In this document: in pieces, positions 1 to 12,426 of the stretch
Position numbering within the stretch: the first letter of the stretch is position 1
Layout: each line of letters begins with the position of its first letter
Source of the DNA: Metellina segmentata
Taxonomy: Eukaryota; Arthropoda; Arachnida; Araneae; Tetragnathidae
Direction: 5' to 3'
Assembly (NCBI GenBank): GCA_947359465.1
Contig: OX375881.1
Span: forward strand, 123,019,967-123,083,966
Length of the DNA stretch: 64,000 bases
Translations under genes and position numbers: made by a program
Notes under the pieces: generated by a model
Told to the model about the DNA's origin: nothing
Database searches by the model: none
What the model saw: the letters and a program-made list of their open reading frames with translations, nothing else

Positions 1-1033
1 GTAAATAAATTCGATGGGATGAAAAGTATAATTTAACAAAAGTGTACAAATTGTTGATCGCGCATAGGAAACGTGAAAAAACCTTGGTCGATGTTACGCC
101 ATATTGCCCTGAGAGTGCAGTATTGAATAATACGAATTATTAACATAGTTTCGCCACGCAGAAGATTGCGAACTCAATCTTTTCGCTTTTTTGTTTGTTA
201 GTGTTTAATTTGGTACAAATAAACATAACTTTCGTGCTTTTTTTGTTTAGCTGAAGTCTCTATAGGCAACAACATGGAGAAGGTTTTTTACTGATGCGGC
301 TATTAGTTTAGGGTGCATTAAGTGTTAAAGGAAAAAATTACAAAAGCATTTCAAACTAGTCATTCGTCCGCTTGTAGTCTAGTGCCCAAAAAATTATTTA
401 TTGTCTTATATGTTTACCATGGATGAATGATGGGCACCGGAAAGAGTGGAAACGAAATGGGATTTAACTCTTCAAGTGATTAAGAAGAAATACTTCGTCC
501 GTATAGATCTGATATTTTGCTTATGACAATATATCCCGCCATCATATATTGCCTATGTTTTGATGAAAGTGAAATACATATCTTGTAATTATATTTGTAA
601 TGACGAGATATCTCGTTCATCAAGATGTGGTAATTTTTTCTAATGACGAGATACCTAACTGCGACATCAACCGGAAAGTTAAGGGAACGAGAAAATATAA
701 ATGTTCTTACATAGTATGCATGCTCAGCTGCATTCTAAATTAACAAATATTGGGCTAATGCAAAAGTACGTCCCTTTTTTTTACAAAAAATGAAAATAAA
801 TTATTTTATTGATTGAAAATTGCATTTAATCAATCTAGTATATGCCTTTGTGCGGCCTTTCTCTATCCCTCCGGTGTTTGCAACATCCAGTTGTCGCAGA
901 AATGTTTGTGGCTAAATAACTGATCGCAATTTTTCCGAATCACTTACGACAAGTGGAATCAGCACCCTCACCCTACACAGAACATTCACTACCCTACAAT
1001 AATGGACTGGACGCCAGCGGATTTGCATAAAAC
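1..1033. other. AT-rich sequence without a recognisable gene
   Basis: No convincing coding region is seen. A stretch at about 275-340 (containing TTAGTTTAGGG and ATTAAGTGT) matches another at about 27535-27590, so part of this is a dispersed repeat. A perfect 14-base palindrome, ACGAGATATCTCGT, lies at 602-615, and similar sequence recurs elsewhere in the window. Confidence 0.5.
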
Positions 1034-1456
1034 TTGTTTGAGGGTGTTTTTCGTTGTAAGGCTTTGCATGTTGATCCTGGTACATTGAACGCCGACATTT
1101 ACCTAAACATTTTGGACCATCAGGTTCTTCCTACGCTCTGGTTAATTTATGGAATGGACGAATGTTACTTCCAGGACGACAAAGCTCAGTGTTATGTTGC
1201 AGCCTCTGTCGAGCAGTGGTATCGAGGTATGCATGTAAAAGGTCTTACCTGTTCTGCTCAGAGTCCCGACCTAAACTCCATGAAACATTTTTGGGACAAG
1301 TGAGAGCTACGGACGCTATGATTCCACGTCCGAATTCTACAGCAGCACCACGAATGGACACAAATACCCGTAGCTGTGTATCAAAACCTTGTCGAAAGTA
1401 TGCCCAAAATAGTTGCTAGTGTAATTGCAGCAGGAGGGCGACAATTCTCCTATTAA
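1034..1456 (+). pseudogene. Tc1-like transposase, C-terminal DDE fragment
   Basis: The translation begins inside the catalytic domain of a Tc1-type transposase. It has a motif like QDD (FQDDKAQCY, the second catalytic Asp) and then SPDLNSMKHFWD, which corresponds to the family's SPDLNPIEHLWD. The third catalytic Glu is replaced by Lys, so this copy would be inactive. A frame change near 1300 is needed to follow the tail, which shows LVESMPK and SVIAAGG and ends at the TAA at 1454-1456. The DNA-binding N-terminus and first catalytic Asp are absent. The Tc1/mariner assignment rests on motif order and is firm; the exact family is not determined. Confidence 0.8.
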
Positions 1457-2546
1457 AGCATGTATTATGTCCCTTATACTATCACATCGTGCTGTCCGGT
1501 CCATTTTTGTAGGAAAGTGTTTTTTCTATCCCATCTGCGAAGCATTCCTGCCTTTTTGAAATAAAAACAAGCATCAAATTGAAACTATTCTTTATTTTCT
1601 GCCGTTTTTAATGCTTAACACAGTTTTAAAAAACTCAACACAATAACACACTGTTTTACCCAAGAACACGCTGAAATTCTTTCGCTCAGCAAGCAACACC
1701 AGATATTAACGCGTGTGAAGTAGATTACGGTTTTGTGATACAATACTATTTTTTAAAAAAATCAGAACTTTTGCATTATCTGAATACATAGACAAGCAGT
1801 ATTTTTCAGAACGCTTACCTATGTTTTTACATTCGGTACTCCACAATTCCAAAGAAAGGAAGACAGATTGCAGTAAATTGAGAGAGGAAAGGGAACATTA
1901 TTGCATTAGGACAAATTGAAGTACGCTGAGAACCGAAGTTTATTGGTAGTTCCTTGACCTCAAATCCAATAATCGTTCCTACGGTTCGGAAATGCCTTTT
2001 TCATTAAAAGATTGCATTTGTGCCTCTAAGTAACAAGACGAGGAAGAAGAGAAAAGGAATGATTCAAACTTATGTAAGAGGCAGTGTCAATAAGAAGAGG
2101 GGGAAAAATTCCGACGCACATCAAAAGATGCTATCCCCAACAATGTGAACGCGGGCTTTGTCATTGATCGAAACTGTGGATTTCGCTTTTGTGACGTTGG
2201 GGGTTGTGGTAAAAATGAAACTGTGGGATAACACACCATTAGGAACCATTTTGCGTCATAAAGTGGTTAAAAATGAAGAGATGTCATTGGATCGCTCCAT
2301 TCAGGACTGATACCTGACCGTAAAAATAGACGGTTCGTGGGTGCCACCAGTCAAAAATTAAAAAACGTGCAAATTTAAAGCGATGGGGAAAACGACCCAA
2401 TATGAGAAACTTTTCAACGCTGTCACTAAAGCTGTTTTAAAATGTGGATGGATTTTTTGGCAAAATACGCAAAAGGTACTTGTATAACATTTTTTTCGAA
2501 TTAGCAGATTGGGGAAAAGGATGCAACACAACGATATTGTCCAGTT
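1457..2546. other. No feature recognised
   Basis: AT-rich sequence downstream of the Tc1 fragment. No long ORF, RNA gene or clear repeat was seen. Confidence 0.4.
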
Positions 2547-3540
2547 GATCGCAGCTACACTCTCTAGACGCCTACTCACACAGCGAACATTGACCTTAAG
2601 GGGAACATGATAGCGAAACTTTCATGTGGGGGTGGCTCCTCGGCTTGTGTTTGGCGCAAGCTGCACTGGAAAAAACCCTAGCAATGAGTCCACCGGTATG
2701 GACCGCTTGCAGTGGGAACGCTATCCATGAGGTCCAATGGAAACATAATGAAAACATGACACGGGCTGGAGCGTGCCTAGGGTTGCAAGGCCAATCGGCG
2801 AAATATGTCAACAAATGTACCAAGGTATGAGAAAATAACTTTTTTTTCGAGACTTGACTCTGTGAGTCTTGAACTAACGGACAGTGCCCAGCTGATCGCA
2901 GCTACACACCAGAGACGAATTCCCTCACAGAGAACATTCACCATAAGGGGAACGTAATAGCGAAACCTCCATGTGGGGGTGGCTCCTCGGCTGGGGTTTG
3001 GCACAAGTTACGTGGGAAAAAACCCGAACAATGAGTCCGCCGGAATGGACAGCCTGCCGTGGGGATGCTATCCATGATGTCCAATGGAAACATACTGAAA
3101 ACATGACGCGGGCTGGAGCGTGCCTAGGGTTGCAAGGCCAATCGACGAGATATGTCAACAAATGTACCAAGGTATGAGAAAATAACTTTTTTTTCGAGAC
3201 TTGACTCTGTGAGTCTTGAACTAACGGACAGTGCCCAGCTGATCGCAGCTACACACCAGAGACGAATTCCCTCACAGAGAACATTCACCATAAGGGGAAC
3301 GTAATAGCGAAACCTCCATGTGGGGGTGGCTCCTCGGCTGGGGTTTGGCACAAGTTACGTGGGAAAAAACCCGAACAATGAGTCCGCCGAAATGGACAGC
3401 CTGCCGTGGGGATGCTATCCATGATGTCCAATGGAAACATACTGAAAACATGACGCGGGCTGGAGCGTGCCTAGGGTTGCAAGGCCAATCGACGAGATAT
3501 GTCAACAAGTGTGCCTAAGGATAAGAAAATAACTTCTTTT
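2547..3540. repeat. Tandem repeat, 347-bp monomer, nearly three copies
   Basis: The landmark GATCGCAGCTACAC begins at 2547, 2894 and 3241, exactly 347 bp apart each time. Copies 2 and 3 are nearly identical (for example CCGGAATGG against CCGAAATGG), while copy 1 is visibly more diverged. The third copy fades out near 3540, where GAGACTTGAC motifs are reiterated. Each monomer holds an open frame of 66-68 codons on the plus strand (starts at 2624, 2971 and 3318) and overlapping open frames on the minus strand. These look like a by-product of the repeat, because no codon-biased divergence or known domain is visible. It resembles a short satellite-like array. Confidence 0.9.
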
Positions 3541-4400
3541 CGAGAGACTTGACTGTCGAGAGACTTGACATCGAGAAGTTGCCGAATTTTTGATGGTCAC
3601 GAGATCGTTTCAGTTTTTAATCATGACAGGGTCAGTTTTCTTCTAATTACATTTCGTCCATCAGTATCTGGTCAGTTTTGCTAATGACGAAAGTTACCTT
3701 GTCTAGACTACCACAGAGAGATGTAAATGGAAACTATTTTATGAAACTCAGAGCAAACAGCTTCATAAACCAACTCAGGCCAATTTCTAAGTGAAGGTTA
3801 GGAAGATCATGAAGTGTCGTCACCCTTAACAGGTTCTGCTGTAGAAAAAACTGCATCCCATCATCCTAAGCTATACTTCTAACAAGAATAATTATAATAC
3901 GAAATTACTCAGATTGATAGAGACCCCAGTAGTAATAAATACACTATCTACCGATAAGTATCTGGACACCCATGTAAATGACGATGTCTGCGGTCTTGAT
4001 ATATGTCACGCCCTCAACCTTTAAATATCGCAGGAGACCCGTAAGAGAGACCAAAAAATAGTCGCCGAGGAAGTTCAGTCGTCGACGACCTTTTTTTTTG
4101 TTTGAAGGAGTCTGATGTTGCAATGCGAGGTATTGCGGCATTCACACGAGAGAGACTATCTTCTGTCGATTTTTGATTCCTAGCGATATCAGCTGCCGTT
4201 CTGAATTTGTTTTCCTGGTTTCTTTGTCTTAAATTTTTTTTAGTAATGTAAAGTTTAGATATTGATAAGTTCATCATCCTAAACTATAATTCTAACAAGC
4301 AGCCTGCATTGTGGGTCAAAACTCACTAAGATTATGCGGTCGAAATATGCGAAATAAAAAAAAAGAAAACGCATGGAGAAGTTCTTAATTTTTTTACTAC
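3541..4400. other. No gene recognised
   Basis: AT-rich sequence. A minus-strand open frame at 4014-4277 has a weakly helix-turn-helix-like composition but could not be tied to a family. The stretch 3590-3705 contains variants of a TGACGA/ACGAGAT motif also seen near 600, 45830 and 47760. Confidence 0.35.
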
Positions 4401-4613
4401 AGTAATTTAGCATTAATTTATGTTGACAAACTATAGTAAGAATACGAGATATAAAAAAAAGTAAATGACAAAACGATAGTTTGATAATATTTAAAAAAAG
4501 TTATATTAATTTCATATAGTAATTTAACATCAATTTATGTCAACAAACTAAGAGTAAGAATACGAGGAAGTAAAAAGTATGTGACAAAACGGTAACTTGA
4601 TAATATTTTAAAT
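4401..4613. repeat. Two-copy direct duplication, period 117 bp
   Basis: AGTAATTTAGCAT at 4401 recurs as AGTAATTTAACAT at 4518. The following sequence (ATTTATGT, CAAACTA, GTAAGAATACGAG, GACAAAACG, TTGATAATATTT) appears in the same order in both copies. The copies have diverged by substitutions and small indels, so the duplication is not recent. It does not appear to be coding. Confidence 0.75.
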
Positions 4614-6661
4614 AAGCTGTTGCATTATTAAATTATATTTTCATAAATCAATTCAATTCATTCATGGCAAATCGCCTTCACTTACAAAATACTGACAAAA
4701 ATAATTTCGAAGAGACGTTGGCTCAGGTCTCAGTGTTACCATTAAAAAAATTATTATCATCGTTTCCCATCAAACCGGTTTACGTTAAGGTGTCTTCGTA
4801 CGAATAACCATCCCTCGTTCATACGAAATTATGCAGAATTACACATGCTTTTATTATGTCAATTGCTAATGCATTGTTAACGTTCAATGGTCTATAGAAA
4901 ATGCTCTATTAATTAGTTAAAATACCAAAATAGCATTCAATGAACTGTCGGGCTCTAGAAAGAAGGTAATTAAATACCCTTTTATTCTGTAGTAAATTTT
5001 TTCCACCATACGAACCTCAATGTTAACGACAGCCTTTCTCGTGGTAGTATGCTGTCTCTTATATTTGGGACCTGCTTCTTAGGCTCCGTTCACATGACAC
5101 GCGTAAAATGCCCGTTCGGCGAGGCTATCAGGATCCAGCTATCATTGTCTATTGCGCGCCCATATTCGTATTGCCAAAAATAAAGAAGTTACAATTGACA
5201 AAATTATTTATGATCTTTCTCGCTTAAAATTTTCGGCAGATTTCAAATTCGCAGAAATTTTTAATGTATCTTTAACGATGCCGATTTTACAAAAAGGAAC
5301 TAAACAAGGCCAACCAAAAATTTTGTTTTGCTTCTTTTCGCTCGAATCGTTTGCGTGCAGGTAAAGAATCTGTGCGACCAATCACAGGCAACCGGTGTGA
5401 GCGATCGATCTCCTTCTTGTGAAGAACTTCCGTTATCTTTCCTACTTCCATGGTGTCATGATTTTTAAGGGAAACAGTTAAAAATCACCTGTACTCAAAA
5501 CCAATGGGACGGCTGTCGAATACCATCTGCGCGGCCCGGGCAGATGAAAGGGGCTTGTATATTTTAGAAAACATGAACTCCAACGAAGAACGCGTAATAG
5601 ATACAAAGCAAGGAATAATAAAAATATCCCAGCTTGCTGCGAAGAAATTCTGCGAGAAAAAAAGAAGCATTGTGTCGTCAGACGAATTTTTTAGATTTTA
5701 TAGAGCCATCGACATCAAAATAACTTTTTTATGTTGAACATTAATTTTTTCAAAAACATTTTTTTTTAATATGTATAAAAAGAACTGCAATTTTTTAAAA
5801 TATTTTTCTTCTTAACAAGTTTTATTGTTAGTCCTTGGTTTCAATTAAATAAAATTTATATGCAATTTATTTTTAATTCAAAGTTTTTACGCGATTTTCC
5901 ATCGGTCCCATATAGTGAGTAACTTCAAGGTATTAGTGTAAACCCATACTGTTGTATCAAAGGATAAAATCTGTGCTCAGATGACAAAATGTTATAAGTC
6001 GATTTTCCCAAAAAAGTTACATCCTGGAGTAATTTTTTGTTAATGTTTAGAAGGTGGCAAAATGTCGTAGGTCTTTTTCTATCAGTTTATGAGAAAACAA
6101 AGGTGAGAAAATTGTAATAAATCAAAAACCACAGAACCACATGTTGAATTTTAAATCTTAAAATTGCTGTCACGAAAAATTAAAAAAAAAGTGACCTATA
6201 ACATTTTTAAATCGGAGCACAAAAACAATTATTGTTCCTTGGAATGTCCCAAGCTATAACATTTATTTTGTCCCGAGGTACAACTGGTTGCCTTTACAAA
6301 TAAAACAGTCTAGATAGTAGTATCAGGTTATGTTTACATTCAAATCGTATCAGCATTGAGTACAACAGATTTTTAACTAACTTGAACAACCCTAAAAAAT
6401 GTGATTATAATCAGTGAAAATAGAAGAAACAAAATTGAAAATCCAAAATATTTACTTACTAGAGTACGAATTTTAGTTAATTGTTTGGTAAACACACCGA
6501 GCACCTGTGGAGTGCCAATATTTGTGAGAAGGTTCTCTGATGGCAAATGGTAAACTACAATGTATTAAATTGCTACTTAATCAAAAGGTGGCAGCACAAA
6601 ATAAACTGTTTCAAGGTACAACTGCCCCAAGGTACGACACCTACCCCTATATTCTTCATAC
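4614..6661. other. No gene recognised
   Basis: AT-rich sequence with a few short open frames (for example 5152-5364 and 5504-5737) that show no known motif and are compatible with chance. Two short related motifs (CGAGGTACAACTG near 6274 and AAGGTACAACTG near 6614) may mark a decayed repeat. Confidence 0.35.
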
Positions 6662-6663
6662 TA

Positions 6664-8011
6664 CAGAGTGTCCTAAAAGTTCCCGCACTACAACTTTACA
6701 AAATTATTGCCCTCGGTTGTTTTTTGAATCATTGAATTTTGTCGTCTGTTTATAGTTTTATCGAGTCTTCAATATTTATCGTTTGGTTTTCTTCGCGCTC
6801 ATGTTGTGCGAAAACAAAGTTATACGTCATTTAGTTCTTCATTACAAGATCAGTTTATCACGCATTTAGAGAATTGCGTATTTTGAGGCTTATTTTGAAT
6901 GTAAATCATATGAATAATGTAAAGAATTGTGGCGACATAAATATCCAAATGATACAATGCCGAGTAATTATACGCTATATCAACTCGTTGGGCGATTTTG
7001 TGAGAAAGGTTCGATGGAACACAAAACATAGGAGTGGAAGACCCAAAGTAGTTACACCATACTTTGTGCAAGAAACTCAACGGATGATATTGCATTCCCT
7101 TCATCAATCCGTGAAGCGTTTGTCACAACAAATGGGCACATCACAGGGATCGATACATAAGGCTTTAAGAGCTTTGCATTTTCGTGCCTTTTGTGTAAAA
7201 ATGTTACAGGAGCTAAAGCACCCGGACAATGAGAAGTGGCTTTACTTTTGCCGATGGTTCCGGACATATATTAGCAATATAAACATTTTGGAGAAAGCAT
7301 TTTTTTCCGATGAGGAATGGTTTTATTTAAGCGGTTACGTGAACACACAAAATTCTCGCATTTGGACTACACTATATACCCATTCATTAATGCAAAAAAC
7401 TTTGCATTCTCAAAAAATTGGCATTTGGAGTGCTGTATCACACATAAGGATTGTTTTGCCTCTGTTTTTCGAGTCAACTGTTAATGGCACTGTATACAGA
7501 GAACTTATAAAACAATTTGTTGCATTATTAGAATTGAATGAACGAAATTCCTGGTTCCAACAAGACGGTGCAAACTGTCATACAAGTTCTGAAACCATGG
7601 GTATGCTTTAATATTGTTTCATCAACTCATCTCAAGAAATATTTGGCCACCTCGTTCCCCTGATCTGAGCACCCCTGACATTTTCCGTGGGAATATTTAA
7701 AGAGCAACGTTAATAAAGATAATCACCAAACAATAGGTGATCTGAAAATTGCCATCACTCAAAGGATGCAAGAAGTCACTCCCAGCATCTTGAAACGTGT
7801 TTCTAAAAATATGCGCAAGCGATTTCAGCTTTGCCTCCAAGAAAAGGGCGGATATTTTAAACATTTATTATAAATGTAATTTCAAATTTTTTTTCCTACG
7901 TTATGTTCAAAGCACTTTTTACCATTGTAATATAAATAATTGTTTTAAAGGTTGTTGTTTTTGTATAACAAATTCACGAATCGTCAGTACGTGAACTTTT
8001 AGAACACCCTG
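6664..8011 (+). mobile_element. mariner-type DNA transposon with inverted ends
   Basis: The left end, CAGAGTGTCCTAAAAGTTC at 6664, is matched in inverse orientation by the right end, whose reverse complement begins CAGGGTGTTCTAAAAGTTC at 8011. A TA dinucleotide sits outside each end (6662-6663 and 8012-8013), the target duplication expected for Tc1/mariner. At 1348 bp the length is typical. The only gene is a plus-strand transposase with frame disruptions, so this copy is probably dead. Confidence 0.9.
6874..7873 (+). pseudogene. mariner transposase (frameshifted)
   Basis: An open frame of 245 codons (6874-7611) carries an HTH-type N-terminal half and the first two catalytic regions of a mariner transposase: FFSDEEWFYLSGYVN (first Asp) and WFQQDGANCHT (second Asp). 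The continuation lies in other frames: the WPPRSPDLSTPDIF block is at about 7645-7685, and the C-terminal part runs to a TAA at 7871-7873. By nucleotide distance the last Asp lies about 37 residues after the second, but indels make the true spacing uncertain; the text is closest to DD(about 40)D mariners. The upstream start is unclear. At least two frame breaks make this a pseudogene. Confidence 0.85.
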
Positions 8012-8013
8012 TA

Positions 8014-8888
8014 GAATAGTAGATATTTATTTAAATATTATAATGATGGGGAAAATTATGTTTCATTAATTTTTACTGAAATTAACGAAGTAATTTATAT
8101 TTAAAGATGATAAACTGTCTAATTCCTTGGAGGTAGAATTGACGTTATCAAACTTAATAATAAAAAATAACAAATACAAAAAAAATGACGATAACTGTTG
8201 GAATCGAGTTTTTATGATTAATAGTCATTTAGTTTCTTATTTTGAATTTATTCTTGATTTTTGCTTGACTTCAACTAAAATTTATCGTTAACTAATATTA
8301 TTCATTTCACCAAAGTCTTTCCTACAGAAATTCGTGCTATAAAGACATTTTTAAGGATTTTTTTTTACTGCTGAATGTTTTTACTTAACAATATAAATTG
8401 CTTGGATTAAAATTTAATTCGGGATCATGCTTCTCAGCTTGTATTCAGAATTAAATTTATGAAAACTACTTTAGCCTCTTCGATTCTATTGGAAGAAGGT
8501 AAGGGGAATCATTTATCAAATTCTTTTATCAACCATTTCCTTAAATCCTGATTTTTTCCCCTTTTATTGATGGAAGTTTTTAATACATGGAAGATTCTGC
8601 AAGTAGCCAACAATAGCAAGTGCCGTGTAATTTACAATCATTTATCAGTCTGCTTCGGTAGGAATGAATAATAGAGTGTCTTTGTACGAACATGAAGAAA
8701 ACGATTTTTCCTTCAGTAGAAACTCAACTATTCTGCCCTATTTTTTGATGCACTAAAGTAAAAATGCAGTTACGGAATAAGAACTCATACCTTTTCGGGA
8801 AACAAATTCGAAGCAAATGCATGGGGACTGCGTAAATTGATCACTTTGACGTGAATACGTATTTAAGATAGGAACAGTGAGGCAAGTA
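8014..8888. other. No feature recognised
   Basis: AT-rich sequence between the mariner and the first SINE. No coding or repeat structure was recognised. Confidence 0.4.
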
Positions 8889-8889
8889 T

Positions 8890-9166
8890 TTTAATTAACG
8901 TCGTACTGGAGCAACGCAACGGACTATTGACGACGGTCCGAGATCAATCGCTCACAGCGAAGATCCGACAATACTACGTGTTTTTGAACCACTTTCAAAT
9001 GACGTGATCACACTTGAGCTGGCACCACACTCTTCATACTTCCACACCACTCCAAATTGAGGATATTTGAAACCACGACAGATTTAACGTGCACCAACCT
9101 CATTTGTTCACGACGGACTTTGGTTGGATTCGAACTCTCTGCCTACTTGCTTGTTAATACGTTAAG
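8890..9166 (-). mobile_element. tRNA-derived SINE, near full length
   Basis: Read on the minus strand this matches the SINE family repeated through the window: a tRNA-like head at the high-coordinate end (with a box-B-like element reading TTGGATTCGAAC on the plus strand), a conserved body (GAGCTGGCACC, AGATCCGA, GACGGTCC as seen on plus) and a 3' end reading TTAATTAACGTCG on plus. The family head has box A (TAGCCCGGTTGG) and box B (GGTTCGAATCC), as expected for internal RNA polymerase III promotion. Confidence 0.8.
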
Positions 9167-9641
9167 TGAAGTACCTAGCCTTGCAAAAAGAAAGCATTAC
9201 ATCTGTTTTGTCTCTTGATTTCGGAACTAGAAGAAACATCGAAGAGATAAATATAGCGTCGATCTCTCTACCTGTTATGAACTTTGGACCGAGTACGCAG
9301 TTACTGGATGCGGTTAGAGCGTCCGCAATGTGTTGAAAGTCTACGGTGCTGAGCGAGTTTTGGGCCAGTGTCATTTTGAATTGCGTAGAGATAGAACTGC
9401 GTAAGTGATGTCATTCAAAAGCTATCAAACTAGGCTACAACTAACATTGGACAGCAATATTCTTTCACTAAGAATTAATATTAAACTGTACTTACAGCGT
9501 TAAAACTGTAAATTAAATATTGAATATTCAAATTTAATATGTGTTCACACTATCTATCTGCATTATTCATTCCGCAAACCAATATCAGGCCCGAGTATTT
9601 ATGTCAAAATTAGGGTCTTTGTATTCAACATTACAGAACCC
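9167..9641. other. No feature recognised
   Basis: Short AT-rich spacer between two SINE copies. The minus-strand open frame at 9162-9374 has no recognised motif. Confidence 0.4.
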
Positions 9642-9735
9642 CGTGGTTACTGGGATAGAAGAGTAGCAGATTAGCAACCAGAATGTTGGGAATTTGAATC
9701 CAGCCCACTACTGTCGTGTACAAAGAGGTCTGGTC
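9642..9735 (+). mobile_element. SINE head fragment
   Basis: Only the tRNA-like head of the family is present (AGATTAGCAACCAGA, GAATTTGAATCC, GTGTACAAAG). The copy stops just before the MITE at 9745. It is 3' truncated. Confidence 0.7.
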
Positions 9736-9744
9736 TTACTCTAA

Positions 9745-10755
9745 CGGCCGTATTCACAAGTCCGAGTTAACTCGAGATAACTCGAGAATCAACGATAATC
9801 CGCGAGTTATCGAAAAAACCGTATTCACAAGTCCTGAACCGTGGTTTAAACTGCCGGTTCGGTGTTACATTTTGATCCTCCGAAATCGGCGAGTTAACTC
9901 GCGAGTAAGAGTTACGCATGCGCAGTACTACCTTTTTGCGAAGGCTATTCTGCAAAAACAAAATGGATGACACATTTCCTTGTATGCTAAAGTATAGTAT
10001 TCTTGCGACGACTGGTCACTGGATTGGACGTATCATTACGGAGCACCTTCTACATAACAGCTCATGTCCTCATCATAATATTGCTTAAATGGAAAATTTA
10101 AAACATAATTTTATTGAAATTCAAAAGAAAAATGAAAATAAATGTAGCTGCGTAATCTTAACAAGCAGCTTAGCGAAAAGATAGATGGTGCCACCTCTGT
10201 CCTCTAAGCCGGAGAGAGCGAACGGTAGAAAACGACCATGGCAGATACAAATTCGTCGTAGAATAAAAATTATTCTGTTGAATTATTACGAATGAAAGAA
10301 AATTGACAATGCAAGTCACTTTTCACACCACCAACACTCACCCATACTGACAAGTACAAAGATAATCGGATTACATACATCTGTCAAGACATTGTGTACA
10401 ATTCTTTCTTGCAAAATTTAGGTTTCCATAAAAATCCAATTTGAAATTAAATACCTTTGCATTATTTTTCCCAAAAACATATTAAAATGCTGTATGAGTC
10501 CTATTTATTCACAATTTGGAATCAATTCTACGGCGAAGTACGTGCTTGATCAGTATGAATGCAGATTCGGGCGTCGTAACCAATGTAAACAATACCACGT
10601 GATCGTGAGGTAGCCAATCACAGCGAGCGTCTCATTTTAATCCCCGGATCACTTAACACGGTGTTTGAGAATACCGTTCTTGCTAATCCTCGAGTTAACT
10701 CTTACTCGCGGATCAACTGATCCTCGAGTTAACTCGAGATTTGTGAATATGGCCG
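9745..10755. mobile_element. MITE-like element with TAA target duplication
   Basis: The ends are inverted: CGGCCGTATTCACAAGTC at 9745 against CGGCCATATTCACAAATC read inward from 10755. The similarity continues for about 65 bases through palindromic blocks such as CGAGTTAACTCG. TAA lies directly outside both ends (9742-9744 and 10756-10758). A 3-bp TWA-type duplication and GGCC ends suggest the PIF/Harbinger group. There is no transposase inside, so it is non-autonomous. It sits exactly at the terminus of the next element, with which it shares the TAA. Confidence 0.8.
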
Positions 10756-12426
10756 TAAGGGTCTAATTCAACTACCTTCGAAAACGTCTGTTCGAATCCG
10801 AAAGATCTGCTCGAACTGTTTTTATCGCTTCCGTCTGATGCTATGCAACTACCCGTTTTTGAACCGTTCGGAGTGTTTGGGGTTACACCATACGTCGATG
10901 ATATCTCACTTTGCTGTGACGTCATGTAATTGCTTATTAACCAATAAGAAAACAGATTACATAGTCAGCTGGTTTCCCGCGAAGCGAAAGTTTGTTTTCA
11001 GGTTGCTGTTTGTTTACATCGCTTTATTTTTCGAGATCATCTGCAAAGGTTTGGATGTATTGGAAATGACCTCAACTTTTGGGCAGTTAATGGAGAGTTT
11101 TAAACTTTTATTTATTTTATTTTGTATGGCATTTAATTCAGTAGCTTTAAAACTGTGTCATATTTATATTTTATAGTTTAACAAACGCAGTGAAGGCAAT
11201 TTATGTTTAAGCATTGGCATGTTGTCTATTGGTGGGCAAAAATGTTACTTCCCGTCTATTGAAATTTGTTGGATTTCATGTCATTAAATTTCATGCTTTA
11301 TTTTTATTATAGGCTAAACAGACATGCTATTCCAACTGTCTCTGAGCACAGTGAAGCTCCTGTTATACCTGTTGGGACATTTAATGGACATTGAAATCGG
11401 TGAGCTTTGTGTATTTATTATCTAAACTAAGGGAGTTACTGATCTAATTTGTAGAGGGTAGAACCAAAATAGTAGCTCTTCTGATTAGCTTAGTTGAAAA
11501 TTGAATGCGGTCAATTAGTGTGTATAGCAATTTAATTTCATAAATCAACTCAATTATGTCTCATGACAAATTGTTTTATTGCTAAAAAACGCATTTAAAA
11601 ATATAGATCCTACTATGAACTTCCGATGCATTTTAATGAATTACTTTCATTTCTTAAGAAGGTTGTAGATTAGCCCTTACATTTAGTATATCCTTTTAAC
11701 AACATCTCTAACATCCTCTGTATGAAATTGATAATGATTTAGCAGTTAAAATATTAAAGATTATGTAGTGTTGTATGCTTTTATTTAACAATTACATAAA
11801 TTATTTTACACGAAATATTTTAGAAAGGTCACACAGAAATTAATACAAATCAGTAACTCAGTAGGAATACTATTTTCCTTTGCACGGAAAAGGGAAATAA
11901 CCTATCGTACCATAATACAGTTGCAGTTAAATATCAGAAGCATCTTGCAAGAGCACAAAGTAGTAAATTGAGATACAATCCTATGAGCAGTTTTCATGTG
12001 CATTAGAATAAATCAGCACCCACTGTGTTTCACAATTACCTGCCTCATATGTATATGAATATTATGTATTTTCACAAGAGGTATATTATATTAAAGATTA
12101 CAGACTTCCCAGCATTGTGCAGAAATGAGTGCTGAATTTCTTTCAAATTGTGCTCTGAACATGCGAATTACAGTATCTTGAGTAAGTTTTATTAATCTTT
12201 CCTAATTCTCTTCAACTACCGAGAGGTGCATGTGTTCTATACTTTTTTCTGCATATATTGTAATTTAAAAAGTCAAACGCCGAAAATTCATTCCGTCAGT
12301 AATTTAACATTCCTTATGTGTATTTAATGTCCATTACATGCTATTGTTTATCTTGTTTGGCATAGTTCAAATCTAAAAAGTTTATTGTTTCAGAATCAAC
12401 ACCAAGGGCTTAAAAGTTGAAAGTAA

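Noticed and set aside
2596..3508. Repeated 66-81 codon open frames on both strands of the 347-bp array
   Set aside because: They recur because the DNA repeats, overlap each other on opposite strands and show no known motif; not annotated as genes.
4014..4277. Minus-strand frame as a transposase helix-turn-helix
   Set aside because: Composition is suggestive but no ordered family motif could be identified.
5504..5737. Plus-strand 77-codon frame as a host gene
   Set aside because: No motif, no splice or promoter context, and the length is compatible with chance in this composition.
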